A program made the translations under genes and the position numbers. From positions 1 to 64,000 of the forward strand of contig FLQS01000019.1 of assembly GCA_900078375.1 (NCBI GenBank): a stretch of 64,000 nucleotides of DNA, given 5' to 3'. The notes beneath the pieces were generated by a model. It saw nothing but the letters and a program-made list of their open reading frames with translations, searched no databases and was not told the DNA's origin. Of this stretch, positions 7,370 through 17,459 are shown piece by piece (the stretch's first letter is position 1; each line of letters begins with the position of its first letter). The stretch is from an uncultured Mycobacterium sp. (GTDB lineage: Bacteria > Actinomycetota > Actinomycetes > Mycobacteriales > Mycobacteriaceae).

Positions 7370-9142
7370 CTATGCGTCCAACCGCGCGAACGCCTTGCGC
7401 TGGTAGAGGTCCCCACACGAGGACCTCCTGACCTTGCCGCTGGTGGTGATCGGAATCGAACCCGGCGACACCAGCACGAGGTCGGCGACCGCAAGGCCGT
7501 GCGATTTCGAGATCGCCGCGGTGACCTCACCCCTGAGCGTCGCGAGCTGCTGCTTCACGTCCTCGGCTTCGCCGCGCGTCCTGACCTCAAGGATCACCGC
7601 CAGCTGCTCCACGCCGTCGTCGGCGATGGCGATCGCCGCGGACCGGCCGCCGGTGATCTCCGAAATCGTCGCCTCGATGTCGTCGGGGGCGTGGTTGCGC
7701 CCGTAGACGATCAGCAGGTCCTTCAACCGGCCGACCATGAACAGCTCGCCCTCGGAGATGAAGCCGAGGTCGCCGGTCTTGAGCCAGGGACCTGCCGGGG
7801 TACCGGCCGACGGCTCGACGATCCGGCCGCCGAACGTGCGCTCGGTCTCCTCCGGCTTCTGCCAGTAGCCCGCACTGACGTTGTCACCGTGTGCCCAGAT
7901 CTCGCCGGTCGTGCCGTCCGGGCACTCGAGGCCGGTTTCCGGGTCGACGATGCGCAGTGTCGGTGACTGCGGGGTGATCGGGCCGCCGTAACTGATCAGC
8001 GGCGTTCCGCCGTGCCCGTCAACGCGCTGGGCGCGACCACCGGACAGCGCCTCGGAGTCGAAATGGACGACCTTCGTCAGCTGGCCCGGCCTGGGTGTCG
8101 CCAGGTACAACGTCGCTTCGGCGAGGCCGTAGGACGGCTGAATCACCGTGGGCCGCAGATTGAACCGCGCGAACCGGTCGGTGAACCGCTTGATCGTCAC
8201 CGGCTGGACCCGCTCGGCACCACTTTGGATGGTGAGCACACCGCTCAGATCGAGTCCGGCCATGTCGTCGTCCGAGGTCTTCTTGGCAGCCACGTCGAAG
8301 GCGAAGTTGGGCGCCGAGGTGAAGACCCGCGGGTAACTGGCCGCCAGCTGCATCCAGCGGGCCGGCCGCTGCAGGAAGGACACCGGGCTGGTCAGCACCG
8401 CGCTGGTGCCCAGCACGACCGGTGAGCAAACTCCCATGATCAAGCCCAAGTCGTGGAAGAACGGCAGCCAGGAGACGAACGTCAGGTCCGGCGGAGCAAC
8501 GCCGCCGAAGTCGATCAGGAAGTCCGAGGTGATCTGCTGCAGGTTGGTCAGCAGGTTCGTGTAGGACATCATCACGCCGGCCGGTGACCGAGTAGACCCG
8601 GAGGTGTACTGCAGGTAGGCGGTGTCGTGGCTGTCCGACTCGTCGTAGTCCCCTGCGCTCCCCCGGACCGGCGCGTCCAGCTCCAGCCGATCGACCTCGA
8701 TGATCGCCGGTGCCAACTGGCCGGGCTGCGGAGTGATGCTCCTCGCGACCTCGGCAACCACTGAGGACGTCGTGAGCACCGCGGTGGGCAGCGCATCGCG
8801 CAACACCGATTCAACACGCTCGTCGGCCACGCCACCCATCGGCACTGACAGCGGAACCGGGATCACGCGAGCCTGCAACGCACCCAGCAAACCGAAGATG
8901 TAGTCCAGTCCCTGCGGCGCGATCAGCATCACGCGATCCCCGGGCGACGCCACCACACTGAGCTCGCGTGCCACGTTGAGCACCCGCCGATGCAATTGCG
9001 GCCACGTCAGGCTGATGGGCACCCCGGCCCAGTCCTCGTCGTAATCAATGAACGTGTATGCCGTGTCATCCGGCTGCAGACTGGCGCGCTCGCGCAGCAG
9101 AGCAGGAAGGGACGTCTCAACCACCTGTGTCACATGTGGCAA
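7370..9142 (-). CDS. Long-chain fatty-acyl-AMP ligase (FAAL, FadD-type)
   Basis: A 590-residue ANL-family enzyme that activates a fatty acid as acyl-AMP and passes it to a PKS or NRPS carrier protein. The AMP-binding core is [15 protein letters not shown] (~residues 190-205), and the Arg-Ser-Pro-Ala wording after GST is the FAAL rather than the FACL form. SYGLAEATL, the late motif TGDLGFI, and a hinge ([13 protein letters not shown]) follow, and the terminal SGKVRR carries the usual Lys. The start is the TTG at 9142, 10 bases after AGGAGG; a GTG at 9133 is an alternative. It is divergent from the PKS gene, the same pairing as FadD23-type genes near GPL and sulfolipid loci. It probably supplies the PKS starter. 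Confidence 0.93.
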   Translation of the reverse strand: MPHVTQVVETSLPALLRERASLQPDDTAYTFIDYDEDWAGVPISLTWPQLHRRVLNVARELSVVASPGDRVMLIAPQGLDYIFGLLGALQARVIPVPLSVPMGGVADERVESVLRDALPTAVLTTSSVVAEVARSITPQPGQLAPAIIEVDRLELDAPVRGSAGDYDESDSHDTAYLQYTSGSTRSPAGVMMSYTNLLTNLQQITSDFLIDFGGVAPPDLTFVSWLPFFHDLGLIMGVCSPVVLGTSAVLTSPVSFLQRPARWMQLAASYPRVFTSAPNFAFDVAAKKTSDDDMAGLDLSGVLTIQSGAERVQPVTIKRFTDRFARFNLRPTVIQPSYGLAEATLYLATPRPGQLTKVVHFDSEALSGGRAQRVDGHGGTPLISYGGPITPQSPTLRIVDPETGLECPDGTTGEIWAHGDNVSAGYWQKPEETERTFGGRIVEPSAGTPAGPWLKTGDLGFISEGELFMVGRLKDLLIVYGRNHAPDDIEATISEITGGRSAAIAIADDGVEQLAVILEVRTRGEAEDVKQQLATLRGEVTAAISKSHGLAVADLVLVSPGSIPITTSGKVRRSSCGDLYQRKAFARLDA

Positions 9143-9451
9143 AGTACCGTAGCCTCCTGAGCTACATCCCCGAAGTGGGTCAGATCGGCGCGCACGCGAT
9201 CAAATCCCGGCGCCTGGTCGCCGGTGGCCGCCCCAATTTTCTTCCGAACGAGACCAAATCCCAACACTCGCCCCGGTGTCGCTACGGTGGCTGCTAAATT
9301 GACGCACATGAAGGCATCCCGCGTGGTTGAGGGGTGGCCAGGGCGTGCATGAAGCAATGGGCACGTCGTTGCTGTGAGGAGTCTGGATGGTGTCATTCGT
9401 TGGGGCGATGATCGGGCAGATCGCTCCGGTTCAGCCAATTCGTCGCCTCCG
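9143..9451. promoter_or_regulatory. Divergent promoter region between FAAL and PKS genes
   Basis: This region of about 310 bases separates two divergent genes and should hold both promoters. A possible -10 for the PKS is TAAATT at 9295-9300, without a good -35. The AGGAGG ribosome site of the FAAL gene is at 9153-9158 on the complement. No strong operator palindrome was found by eye. Confidence 0.45.
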
Positions 9452-12400
9452 ATGAGCGCCAGCGCGACCGTTCCGGTCGCTGTCATCGGTATGGCGTGCC
9501 GGCTTCCGGGCGGCATCACGTCGCCGGAGCAGCTCTGGGATGCGTTGGTGCGGGGTGACGACCTGGTCACCGAGGTGCCACGGGACCGCTGGGATAACGA
9601 CGAGTACTACGATCCCGACGCGGGCGTGCCCGGTCGGACGACGTCCAAATGGGGTGCGTTCATCGATGACGTCACCGGCTTCGATCCCGAGTTCTTCGGG
9701 CTGAGCGAACGCGAGGCAGCCGCGCTCGATCCGCAACACCGACTGTTGCTGGAAACGTCATGGGAGGCGATGGAGCATGCCGGACTGCCCCCCGAGGAGG
9801 TCCAGGACTCGCTGACCGGTGTGTTCACCGGACTGACGCACTACGACTACCAGATGGTGTCCACCGACTCCGACGCGATGGAGGGACCGTACGGCTTCTC
9901 GGGCAACACCTTCAGCATGGCGTCCGGGCGCATCGCCTACACGCTGGGCCTGCACGGCCCGGCGATGGCAGTCGACACGGCGTGCTCGTCGGGTCTGCTC
10001 GCCGTGCACTTGGCGTGCCGCAGCCTGAACGAAGGCGAAAGCGATCTGGCGCTGGCTGGTGGCGCCTACGTCATGCTGGATCCGCGTAAGTACGTCGCGG
10101 GAACCGCGGCCGGCCACCTCTCCCCGACCGGACGCTGCCGCGCGTTCGACGTCGCTGCCGACGGCTACGTCAGCGGCGAGGCGTGCGCGATGGTGTTGCT
10201 CAAGCGCCTGCCTGACGCACTGCGCGACGGTGACCGCATCCTGGCGGTCGTGCGCGGTACCGCCGCCAACCAGGACGGCCACACCGTCAACATCTCGACA
10301 CCGTCGGTGAGCGCGCAAACAGCGGTCTACCGCGCGGCGCTGGCCGCGGCGGGTGTCGATGCCGGCAGCGTCGGCATGATCGAGGCACACGGCCCCGGCA
10401 CCCCGGTGGGTGATCCCATCGAATACGCCAGCCTCAGCGAGGTTTACGGCATCGACAGCCCCTGCGCACTGGGGTCGGCGAAGACGAACTTCGGCCACGC
10501 CCAATCCGCCTCCGGCGCCCTCGGGTTCATCAAGACGGTTCTCGCGCTGCAGCACCGCGCGATCCCCCGGAACCTGCATTTCACTCGTCTGCCCGATCAG
10601 ATGGCCCGCATCTCCACGAATCTCTTTGTGCCACAGGAGACCACCGAGTGGCCCACCGAGGCGGCGGCACCGTGCCGCGCGGCCGTCTCCTCATACGGGG
10701 TGTCCGGAACCAACGTCCACGCAATTCTGGAGCAGGCTCCCCAAGCCGCAGGCGCGCCCGGGCAGCCGGACCCGAATGCCGGAACATCACTGTTGTTCCC
10801 GCTGTCGTCCACCTCCGCCGAGGAATTGCGCCGCAGTGCCGGCCAGCTGGCCGACTGGGTGCAGACGCACGAGGACGTCGTGTTACCCGACCTTGCCTAC
10901 ACGCTGGCCCGTCGGCGTGGGCATCGCCCAGTCCGCACCGCGGTATCGGCAAGCGACCGGCCAGGACTCACCGCAGCGCTACGCGAGGTTGCCGACGGCG
11001 ACGCCCTGTATGAGGCCGCCGTCGGACGCGACGACCGCGGCCCGGTGTGGGTGTTCTCCGGGCAGGGCTCGCAGTGGGCTCAGATGGGTGCCGAACTGCT
11101 CGCGACCGAGCCGGTATTCGCGGCGAAGATCGCCGAACTCGAGCCGCTGATCGCGCACGAGTCCGGCTTTTCGGTGACCGAGGCGATGTCGGCACCCGAT
11201 GTGGTGACCGGGATCGACCGGGTCCAGCCGACCATCTTCGCCATGCAGGTCGCGTTGGCGTCGGCCATGGCAGCCCACGGGGCGCGCCCCGGCGCGGTGA
11301 TCGGGCATTCGATGGGCGAGACCGCGGCCGCGGTCGTCGCCGGCGCGCTGACTCTCGAAGATGGCGTGCGCGTCATCTGCCGCCGCTCCCGGCTGATGGC
11401 TGGCATCGCGGGCTCCGGGGCTATGGGATCGGTCGAATTGCCGGCCAAACAAGTGCTTTCGGAGTTGACGATGCGCGGCGTCAAGGACGTCGTGGTGGCC
11501 GTCGTCGCCTCACCGCAGTCCACGGTCATCGGCGGTGCCACCGAGACCGTCCAGGAACTGATCGCGGCCTGGGAAGAGCGCGATGTGATGGCCCGGCAGG
11601 TCGCCGTCGACGTCGCGTCACATTCGCCTCAGGTCGACCCGATCCTCGCCGAGCTGGCCGACGTCCTCGCGGACCTCAAACCCATGACTCCGACGGTTCC
11701 CTACTACTCGGCGACCGGGTTCGACCCGCGTGAAGAACCGTTGTGCGACAACAAGTATTGGGTGCGCAATCTGCGCAACACGGTACGCTTCGCCGCCGCC
11801 GTGCGCGCCGCCCTCGAGGACGGTTTCCGGGTCTTCGCCGAATTGGCGCCGCATCCGCTGCTGACCCACGCCGTCGAACAGAACGCCGACAATCTGGACG
11901 TACCGCTGGCCGCGTTGGCCGCGATGCGCCGCGGCCAGGAACTCCCCAGCGGTCTGTCCGGTCTGTTGGCGGACCTGCACAGCGCGGGCGCCACGATCGA
12001 CTTCGCCGTGCCCTATCCGCAAGGGCGGCTCGTGGATGCACCGCTGCCGACCTGGACACACCACCGGCTGTGGTTGGAGCACAGCGGCACCGAATCCCCG
12101 GCACACGGATACACCGTCGCGGTCCACCCACTGCTCGGCCCGCACGTGCGCTTGCAGGAGGAGCCCGAGCGCCACGTGTGGCAGGCCGAGGTCGGCACCG
12201 CCGCGCAGCCCTGGCTGGCCGAGCACACGGTGCGCAATGTGGGGGTACTGCCGGGCGCGGCCTACTGCGAGATGGCGCTGGCGGCCGCCCGCACGGTGCT
12301 GGGCGAGGCTGCCGAGGTCCGCGACATCCAGTTCGAACAGGCCCTGCTGCTCGACGAGCAGACCACCATCGGCGCCTCGGCGTCATTGTCGGCCCCGGGC

Positions 12401-15400
12401 GTCGTCGACTTCGTTGTGGAATCGGACGAGGGCGGTCGACAAGCACGTCAGGCCAGCGCGATCCTGCACGCCGCCGACGGTCAGCAACCCGCCGCCTACG
12501 ACGTCGCGGCACTGCTTGCGGCGCATCCGGATCGCATCGACGGCGCCGACGTGCGCAAGGGTCTGGACGAGCGTGGTATCCAGTACGGCCCGGCATTCGC
12601 TGGCCTCGGCGCCATCCATGCCGGCGGGAACGACGCCCGTACGGTGCTGGCCGAAGTCGCGCTGCCCCGCCAGATTCGCACGCAGGAAGGTTCCTACGGC
12701 GTGCACCCGGCACTGCTGGACGCCTGCTTCCAGGCCGTCGCGGGCAGCCCGCAGATCCAGGACCTCAACGAGGGCGTGCTGGGGTTGCCGCTGGGCGCCC
12801 GGCGCGTGCGGTCCTTCGGCTCGGCCCGCACCGCCCACTACTGCTACGCCCGGGTCACCGAAGTCGATGCGTCCGGCATGGAGGCTGACCTCGACGTACT
12901 GGACCAGCACGGCAGCGTCCTGCTCAGCGTGCATGGGTTACGTTGCGGCACAGGCGAATCCGAGGATGCTCAGCAGGAGCGAATCCTCAACGAGCGGCTG
13001 CTGACCGTCGAGTGGCAGCAGCGGCAGCTGCCGGAGGCGCCGCATGCCGACCCGGGAACCTGGCTGCTGATCAGCACCACCGCCAACGCAGACCTGATCG
13101 GCAGCGCATTGACCGACACCTTGAAAAGCCAAGGTGCGCAATGCAGCACGATGTGCTGGCCGCCGAATGCCGACCACGTCTCCAACTGCGAGCACCTGGC
13201 CGAGCAGCTGCGCTCCAGCCAGATCGCCGGTGCGGTGATCCTGACCGGACCCAAGACCGGCGACTCCGACGACCAGTCGCCACGGGTGGGCCGCGAATAT
13301 GTGCAGCACCTGACCCGCATCACCCGCGAGTTGGCCGCGACTTCGGGGCACCTGCCACACCTGTTTGTGGTGACCCGCCGCGCGCAGACCGTGCTGGCCG
13401 GCGACGTGGCCAACCTGGAGCAGGGCGGACTACGGGGCTTGGTACGGGTGATCGCCGCCGAACATCCGCATCTGCGCACCGCCCAGATCGACATCGACGA
13501 CAACACCGACGCCGAGCAGCTGGCTCGGCATCTGCTCAGCGAGTCCGAGGAGGACGAGACCGCCTGGCGTGACGGCGCGTGGTACACCGCACGCATGCTG
13601 CCCGGCCCTCTGCGGCCCGACGAACGCCACACCGCTCTCGCCGACAACGGCTCCGAGAAGATGCGTCTGCAGATCCGCACCCCCGGCGATCTGCAGACCT
13701 TGGAACTGGTTTCCTTCGAACGGGATACCCCCGGCCCGGGCCAGATCGAAGTCGCCGTCAGTGTGTCCAGCATCAACTTCGCCGACGTCCTCGTCGCGAT
13801 GGGGCTGTTCCCGGCCATTGACGGCGGTCTGCCGCAGCTGGGCATGGATTTCGCCGGGGTGGTCACCGCGGTCGGTCCCGACGTCACCGACCACCGCGTC
13901 GGTGACCGCGTCGGCGGGTTCTCCGCCAGCGGCTGCTGGGGCACGTTCGTCACCTGCGATGCCCGGCTGGCCGTCACCCTGCCGGACGTTCTGACCGATC
14001 TCCAGGCGGCGGCCACTGCGACAGCGACGGCAACCGCGTGGTGCGGCCTGCACGATCAGGCCGGTATCGCCGCAGGCGACCGGGTGCTGATTCATTCCGC
14101 AACGGGCGGTGTCGGCCAGGCCGCGATCGGGGTCGCGCGAGCCGCAGGCGCCGAGATCTTTGCCACCGCGGGCAGTGAAGAGCGCCGACAAATGCTGCGC
14201 GACATGGGGATCAAGCATGTCTACGACTCCCGCAGCACCGACTTCGCCGAGCAGATAAGGCACGACACCGATGGCTACGGCGTCGATATCGTGCTCAACT
14301 CCCTGACCGGAGCGGCCCAACGCGCCGGGTTCGAGCTGCTGGCCATCGGCGGACGGTTCGTCGAAATCGGGAAGCGCGACGTGTACGGCAACACCCGGCT
14401 CGGCATGTTCCCGTTCCGGCGAAACCTCACGTTCTACTACCTTGACCTCGCGTTGATGTCGCTCAGCCACCCGCAACAGGTCGGCGAGTTGCTGCGCACC
14501 GTGTATCAGCGGGTGGCCGACGGCGAGTTGCCACCCGCGCGGCACACCGAATATCCGTTGGCCGACGCCGCCACCGCGATCCGGGTGATGAGCGCCGCCC
14601 AGCACACCGGCAAGCTGCTGCTCGAGGTCCCCCGCACCGGCAGCAGCAGTGTGGTGGTGCCGCCCGAGCAGGCTAAGTCGTTCCGCCGCGACGGCGCCTA
14701 TCTGGTGACCGGCGGTCTGGGCGGCCTTGGGTTGTTCCTCGCCGAGAAGATGGCTATCGCCGGCGCCGGGCGCATCGTGCTGACCTCCCGCTCGCAGCCG
14801 ACGCTCAAGGCGCTGCAGACAATTGAACTGATCCGCGCGATGGGCGCTGAAGTCGTGGTGCACTGTGGCGATATCGCCGACCCGGTCACCGCGCAGAAGA
14901 TGGTGGAGGCCGCGACCGCCACCGGCCTGCCGGTGCGCGGCGTGCTGCATGCCGCGGCGGTGGTCGAGGATGCCACGTTGGCCAACATCACCGATGAACT
15001 CATCGAGCGCGACTGGGCGCCAAAGGTTGGCGGTGTGTGGAATCTGCACGGCGCGACCGCCGATCAGCCGCTGGACTGGTTCTGCTCGTTCTCCTCGGCG
15101 GCCGCATTGGTGGGTTCACCGGGGCAGGGTGCCTACGCCGCGGCCAACAGCTGGCTGGATGCGTTCACCCAGTGGCGACGGGCCCAGGACCTGCCGGGCA
15201 CCTCGATCGCGTGGGGTGCATGGGGCCAGATCGGACGCGCAACCGACTTCGCCGAGAATGCCGGTGCCGCCATCGCTCCCGACGAGGGCGCGTACGCGGT
15301 CAATGTGCTGCTGCGCTACGACCGCGGGTACGCCGGATATGCGCCGATCATCGGCGCCCCCTGGCTGACCGCCTTCGCCCAGCGCAGTCCCTTCGCGGAA

Positions 15401-15727
15401 GCGTTCAATGCCGTCGGGGAAAGCCAAACGGGCACAAGCAGATTGCGTGCCGAGCTCAGTGAGCTGCCGCGGGAACAGTGGCCCACCCGACTGCGGCGGC
15501 TGATCTCCGACCAGGTCAGCCTGATCCTGCGTCGCAGCGTCGATCCGGACCGGCCGCTCTCCGAGTACGGCGTCGACTCGCTGGGCGCGTTGGAGCTGCG
15601 CACCCGTATCGAGGCCGAAACTGGAGTGCGCCTGACATCCAGCGACCTCGCCGTCGGCACGGTTCGCGGGTTGTCGGAGCTGCTGTGCGAGAAGTTGTCG
15701 CCGTCCAACAGCGACGTATCGGCGTAG
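9452..15727 (+). CDS. Highly reducing type I polyketide synthase (KS-AT-DH-ER-KR-ACP)
   Basis: About 2091 residues. KS ~1-430 (active Cys in [24 protein letters not shown]), AT ~525-840 (GQGSQW; GHSMGE; VASHSPQ), DH from ~890 ([18 protein letters not shown]), ER ~1415-1730 ([11 protein letters not shown]), KR ~1748-1925 ([10 protein letters not shown]; catalytic Tyr in GAYAAANS) and ACP ~2016-2076 ([11 protein letters not shown]). Every catalytic residue looks intact, so one extension cycle gives a fully reduced chain. The VASH motif, as in mycocerosic-acid-type synthases, suggests methylmalonyl-CoA and a methyl branch. The start is set at the ATG at 9452 ([15 protein letters not shown]); an in-frame GTG at 9374 would add 26 unconserved residues. 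No ribosome site decides it. It probably elongates the FAAL-activated acyl group of the lipopeptide. Confidence 0.93.
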   Translation: MSASATVPVAVIGMACRLPGGITSPEQLWDALVRGDDLVTEVPRDRWDNDEYYDPDAGVPGRTTSKWGAFIDDVTGFDPEFFGLSEREAAALDPQHRLLLETSWEAMEHAGLPPEEVQDSLTGVFTGLTHYDYQMVSTDSDAMEGPYGFSGNTFSMASGRIAYTLGLHGPAMAVDTACSSGLLAVHLACRSLNEGESDLALAGGAYVMLDPRKYVAGTAAGHLSPTGRCRAFDVAADGYVSGEACAMVLLKRLPDALRDGDRILAVVRGTAANQDGHTVNISTPSVSAQTAVYRAALAAAGVDAGSVGMIEAHGPGTPVGDPIEYASLSEVYGIDSPCALGSAKTNFGHAQSASGALGFIKTVLALQHRAIPRNLHFTRLPDQMARISTNLFVPQETTEWPTEAAAPCRAAVSSYGVSGTNVHAILEQAPQAAGAPGQPDPNAGTSLLFPLSSTSAEELRRSAGQLADWVQTHEDVVLPDLAYTLARRRGHRPVRTAVSASDRPGLTAALREVADGDALYEAAVGRDDRGPVWVFSGQGSQWAQMGAELLATEPVFAAKIAELEPLIAHESGFSVTEAMSAPDVVTGIDRVQPTIFAMQVALASAMAAHGARPGAVIGHSMGETAAAVVAGALTLEDGVRVICRRSRLMAGIAGSGAMGSVELPAKQVLSELTMRGVKDVVVAVVASPQSTVIGGATETVQELIAAWEERDVMARQVAVDVASHSPQVDPILAELADVLADLKPMTPTVPYYSATGFDPREEPLCDNKYWVRNLRNTVRFAAAVRAALEDGFRVFAELAPHPLLTHAVEQNADNLDVPLAALAAMRRGQELPSGLSGLLADLHSAGATIDFAVPYPQGRLVDAPLPTWTHHRLWLEHSGTESPAHGYTVAVHPLLGPHVRLQEEPERHVWQAEVGTAAQPWLAEHTVRNVGVLPGAAYCEMALAAARTVLGEAAEVRDIQFEQALLLDEQTTIGASASLSAPGVVDFVVESDEGGRQARQASAILHAADGQQPAAYDVAALLAAHPDRIDGADVRKGLDERGIQYGPAFAGLGAIHAGGNDARTVLAEVALPRQIRTQEGSYGVHPALLDACFQAVAGSPQIQDLNEGVLGLPLGARRVRSFGSARTAHYCYARVTEVDASGMEADLDVLDQHGSVLLSVHGLRCGTGESEDAQQERILNERLLTVEWQQRQLPEAPHADPGTWLLISTTANADLIGSALTDTLKSQGAQCSTMCWPPNADHVSNCEHLAEQLRSSQIAGAVILTGPKTGDSDDQSPRVGREYVQHLTRITRELAATSGHLPHLFVVTRRAQTVLAGDVANLEQGGLRGLVRVIAAEHPHLRTAQIDIDDNTDAEQLARHLLSESEEDETAWRDGAWYTARMLPGPLRPDERHTALADNGSEKMRLQIRTPGDLQTLELVSFERDTPGPGQIEVAVSVSSINFADVLVAMGLFPAIDGGLPQLGMDFAGVVTAVGPDVTDHRVGDRVGGFSASGCWGTFVTCDARLAVTLPDVLTDLQAAATATATATAWCGLHDQAGIAAGDRVLIHSATGGVGQAAIGVARAAGAEIFATAGSEERRQMLRDMGIKHVYDSRSTDFAEQIRHDTDGYGVDIVLNSLTGAAQRAGFELLAIGGRFVEIGKRDVYGNTRLGMFPFRRNLTFYYLDLALMSLSHPQQVGELLRTVYQRVADGELPPARHTEYPLADAATAIRVMSAAQHTGKLLLEVPRTGSSSVVVPPEQAKSFRRDGAYLVTGGLGGLGLFLAEKMAIAGAGRIVLTSRSQPTLKALQTIELIRAMGAEVVVHCGDIADPVTAQKMVEAATATGLPVRGVLHAAAVVEDATLANITDELIERDWAPKVGGVWNLHGATADQPLDWFCSFSSAAALVGSPGQGAYAAANSWLDAFTQWRRAQDLPGTSIAWGAWGQIGRATDFAENAGAAIAPDEGAYAVNVLLRYDRGYAGYAPIIGAPWLTAFAQRSPFAEAFNAVGESQTGTSRLRAELSELPREQWPTRLRRLISDQVSLILRRSVDPDRPLSEYGVDSLGALELRTRIEAETGVRLTSSDLAVGTVRGLSELLCEKLSPSNSDVSA

Positions 15728-15778
15728 CCGAATCAGTGACAGGGGCGCCGACAGCCGGCCCGGACCAAAGGAAGATCC

Positions 15779-16453
15779 GTGACAGCCGTTCTTAAAGTGT
15801 TGGTATCGGGGCTTATTCAGCTTGTCGTGATCGGCACCGTGTTGTTCGCGACGGCCGGCACACTGGACTACTGGCAGGCCTGGGTGTTCCTGGCCGTGTT
15901 CGCCGCGTCGGCGTGGCTGCCCAGCGTGTACCTACAGCTGACGAATCCGGCGGCGATGCAGCGGCGGATGCGCGGCGGTCCGGTCGCCGAAGCGCGGCCG
16001 GTGCAGAAGATCGTGATGGCCGGGCTGTACCTGTCACTGGCGGCGATGTGCGTGGTCGGCGGACTCGACCACCGCTTCGGCTGGTCGTCGGTGCCGGCGG
16101 CACTGTGCCTGGCCGGCAACGTTCTGGTTGCCGCCGGTCTGGCTGTAGTGGTCTTGGTGGTCGTTCAGAACAACTACGCGTCGACCACCGTCCAGGTGGC
16201 CGCGGATCAGAAAGTGGTCTCCAGCGGGCTCTACGGGCTGGTTCGCCACCCCATGTACACCGGCAATATGATCATGCTGGTGGGCCTGCCCCTCGCGCTG
16301 GGTTCCTATTGGGGGCTGGTTTTCGTCCTGCCCGGCGTCGCAGTCCTGGCCTCCCGGATCCGCGATGAGGAGAAGCTGCTCGCCGATGAGTTGAGGGGCT
16401 ACCGCGACTACACGCAGACGGTCCGCTCTCGGCTGGTGCCAGGTGTGTGGTGA
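15779..16453 (+). CDS. Isoprenylcysteine carboxyl methyltransferase (ICMT)-like membrane protein
   Basis: A 224-residue membrane protein with about five hydrophobic helices (around residues 5-26, 32-50, 76-95, 104-128 and 166-190). The signature LVRHPMYTGNM (~154-164) and the late Glu-Glu (RDEEKLL) followed by YRDY are the SAM-binding features of the ICMT/PEMT family. Such enzymes methylate carboxyl or amine groups of lipid-like substrates at the membrane. The GTG at 15779 has an AAGGAAG ribosome site. It follows the PKS by 51 bases on the same strand and is likely co-transcribed. The substrate is unknown; C-terminal carboxyl methylation of the lipopeptide is one possibility. Confidence 0.82.
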   Translation: MTAVLKVLVSGLIQLVVIGTVLFATAGTLDYWQAWVFLAVFAASAWLPSVYLQLTNPAAMQRRMRGGPVAEARPVQKIVMAGLYLSLAAMCVVGGLDHRFGWSSVPAALCLAGNVLVAAGLAVVVLVVVQNNYASTTVQVAADQKVVSSGLYGLVRHPMYTGNMIMLVGLPLALGSYWGLVFVLPGVAVLASRIRDEEKLLADELRGYRDYTQTVRSRLVPGVW

Positions 16454-16495
16454 TGACACGTCCGAGATGTTCGGGAAAGGTGGAGTGCGACGCAG

Positions 16496-17449
16496 ATGAC
16501 TGATCTCGAAGTACGGAAGATGCGATTCGCGTTCTCCGACTACGACGTTCCGTTCCTGTGGAACGAGTCCGACCCGGCCTTCTCTGCCGCAGCCAATGCG
16601 ATGTCGTTTCTGTTTCTCGCCGTCGAGAAGATGATCAGCGCCGCGGTGCACGAGGCGATGCCACTGATCACCGACCCCGACGTCGCCGAAGAAGCATTGG
16701 CGTTCGTGCGCCAAGAGGGTCAGCACAGCATGGCGCACCGGCAGCACGCGAAGGCCTTGCTCAAGACCCATCCAGAGCTCAAAGAGACTCTCGACGAAGT
16801 GATCGCCGCGTATGACGGGCTGACGGCCACCAAGTCGCTGGAATACCGGTTGGCCTATATCGCCGATCTGGAAGCGACGTTCACGCCGTCGTTCAAGATG
16901 ATGCTCGACAACGCCGATACGTTGTTCGCCCCCGGGGACGATCGCGTGGCGTCACTGTTCCTGTGGCACTTCGTCGAAGAGATGGAACACCGCAGTTCGG
17001 CGCTGATCATCTACAACGCTGTGGTCGCCAACCCCTGGTATCGCATGCGGATGGCGCCGTCGGTGTTCCAGCACGCCGGCGAGGTCGTCGTTGCGGCAGC
17101 CGACGGTTTCAACAAGAACGTCCCGCTCAAGGATCGCGGAGTCGACGCCCGGTCGATGTTCGGCCACACCAAGCCGAAAACCCCCAAGTCACCGGGCCTT
17201 CCATTCCGGCGCAAACCGCAGCCGGTGGATACCACCGACTACGGCCCGTTCGCCAAGATCTATCCGCACGTGTCGCGCCGCGAGAAAGTGGCCGTCGTGT
17301 ACGGCGTTGTGCGCAGCCAGATTCCCGGGCACAACCCGGCCCACCAGACGCTGCCCGCGCTGGCCACCGAGTGGCTGGCCCGCTACGACGCCGGCGATGA
17401 CGTCACCCGCTGGTACACCTCGAAGCGCAGCCCAGCCGTAACCGACTGA
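16496..17449 (+). CDS. Predicted metal-dependent hydrolase (PF10118-like, ferritin-like)
   Basis: A 317-residue, mostly helical protein. Two Glu/His motifs, RQEGQHSMAH (~65-74) and FVEEMEHRSSA (~158-168), together with Glu43 in AVEKM and Glu in DLEATF, form a ferritin-like di-metal site typical of the PF10118 'metal-dependent hydrolase' family of actinobacteria and proteobacteria. The family's reaction is not firmly known; a di-iron oxygenase or hydroxylase role is structurally plausible. It follows the ICMT-like gene by 42 bases and ends 10 bases from the convergent NRPS gene. Hydroxylation of the acyl chain or a peptide residue is a guess. Confidence 0.8.
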   Translation: MTDLEVRKMRFAFSDYDVPFLWNESDPAFSAAANAMSFLFLAVEKMISAAVHEAMPLITDPDVAEEALAFVRQEGQHSMAHRQHAKALLKTHPELKETLDEVIAAYDGLTATKSLEYRLAYIADLEATFTPSFKMMLDNADTLFAPGDDRVASLFLWHFVEEMEHRSSALIIYNAVVANPWYRMRMAPSVFQHAGEVVVAAADGFNKNVPLKDRGVDARSMFGHTKPKTPKSPGLPFRRKPQPVDTTDYGPFAKIYPHVSRREKVAVVYGVVRSQIPGHNPAHQTLPALATEWLARYDAGDDVTRWYTSKRSPAVTD

Positions 17450-17459
17450 GCGACCGGAA

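Noticed and set aside
13430..15049. 539-residue open frame antisense to the PKS
   Set aside because: It overlaps intact ER and KR domains on the other strand, with no recognisable motif or ribosome site.
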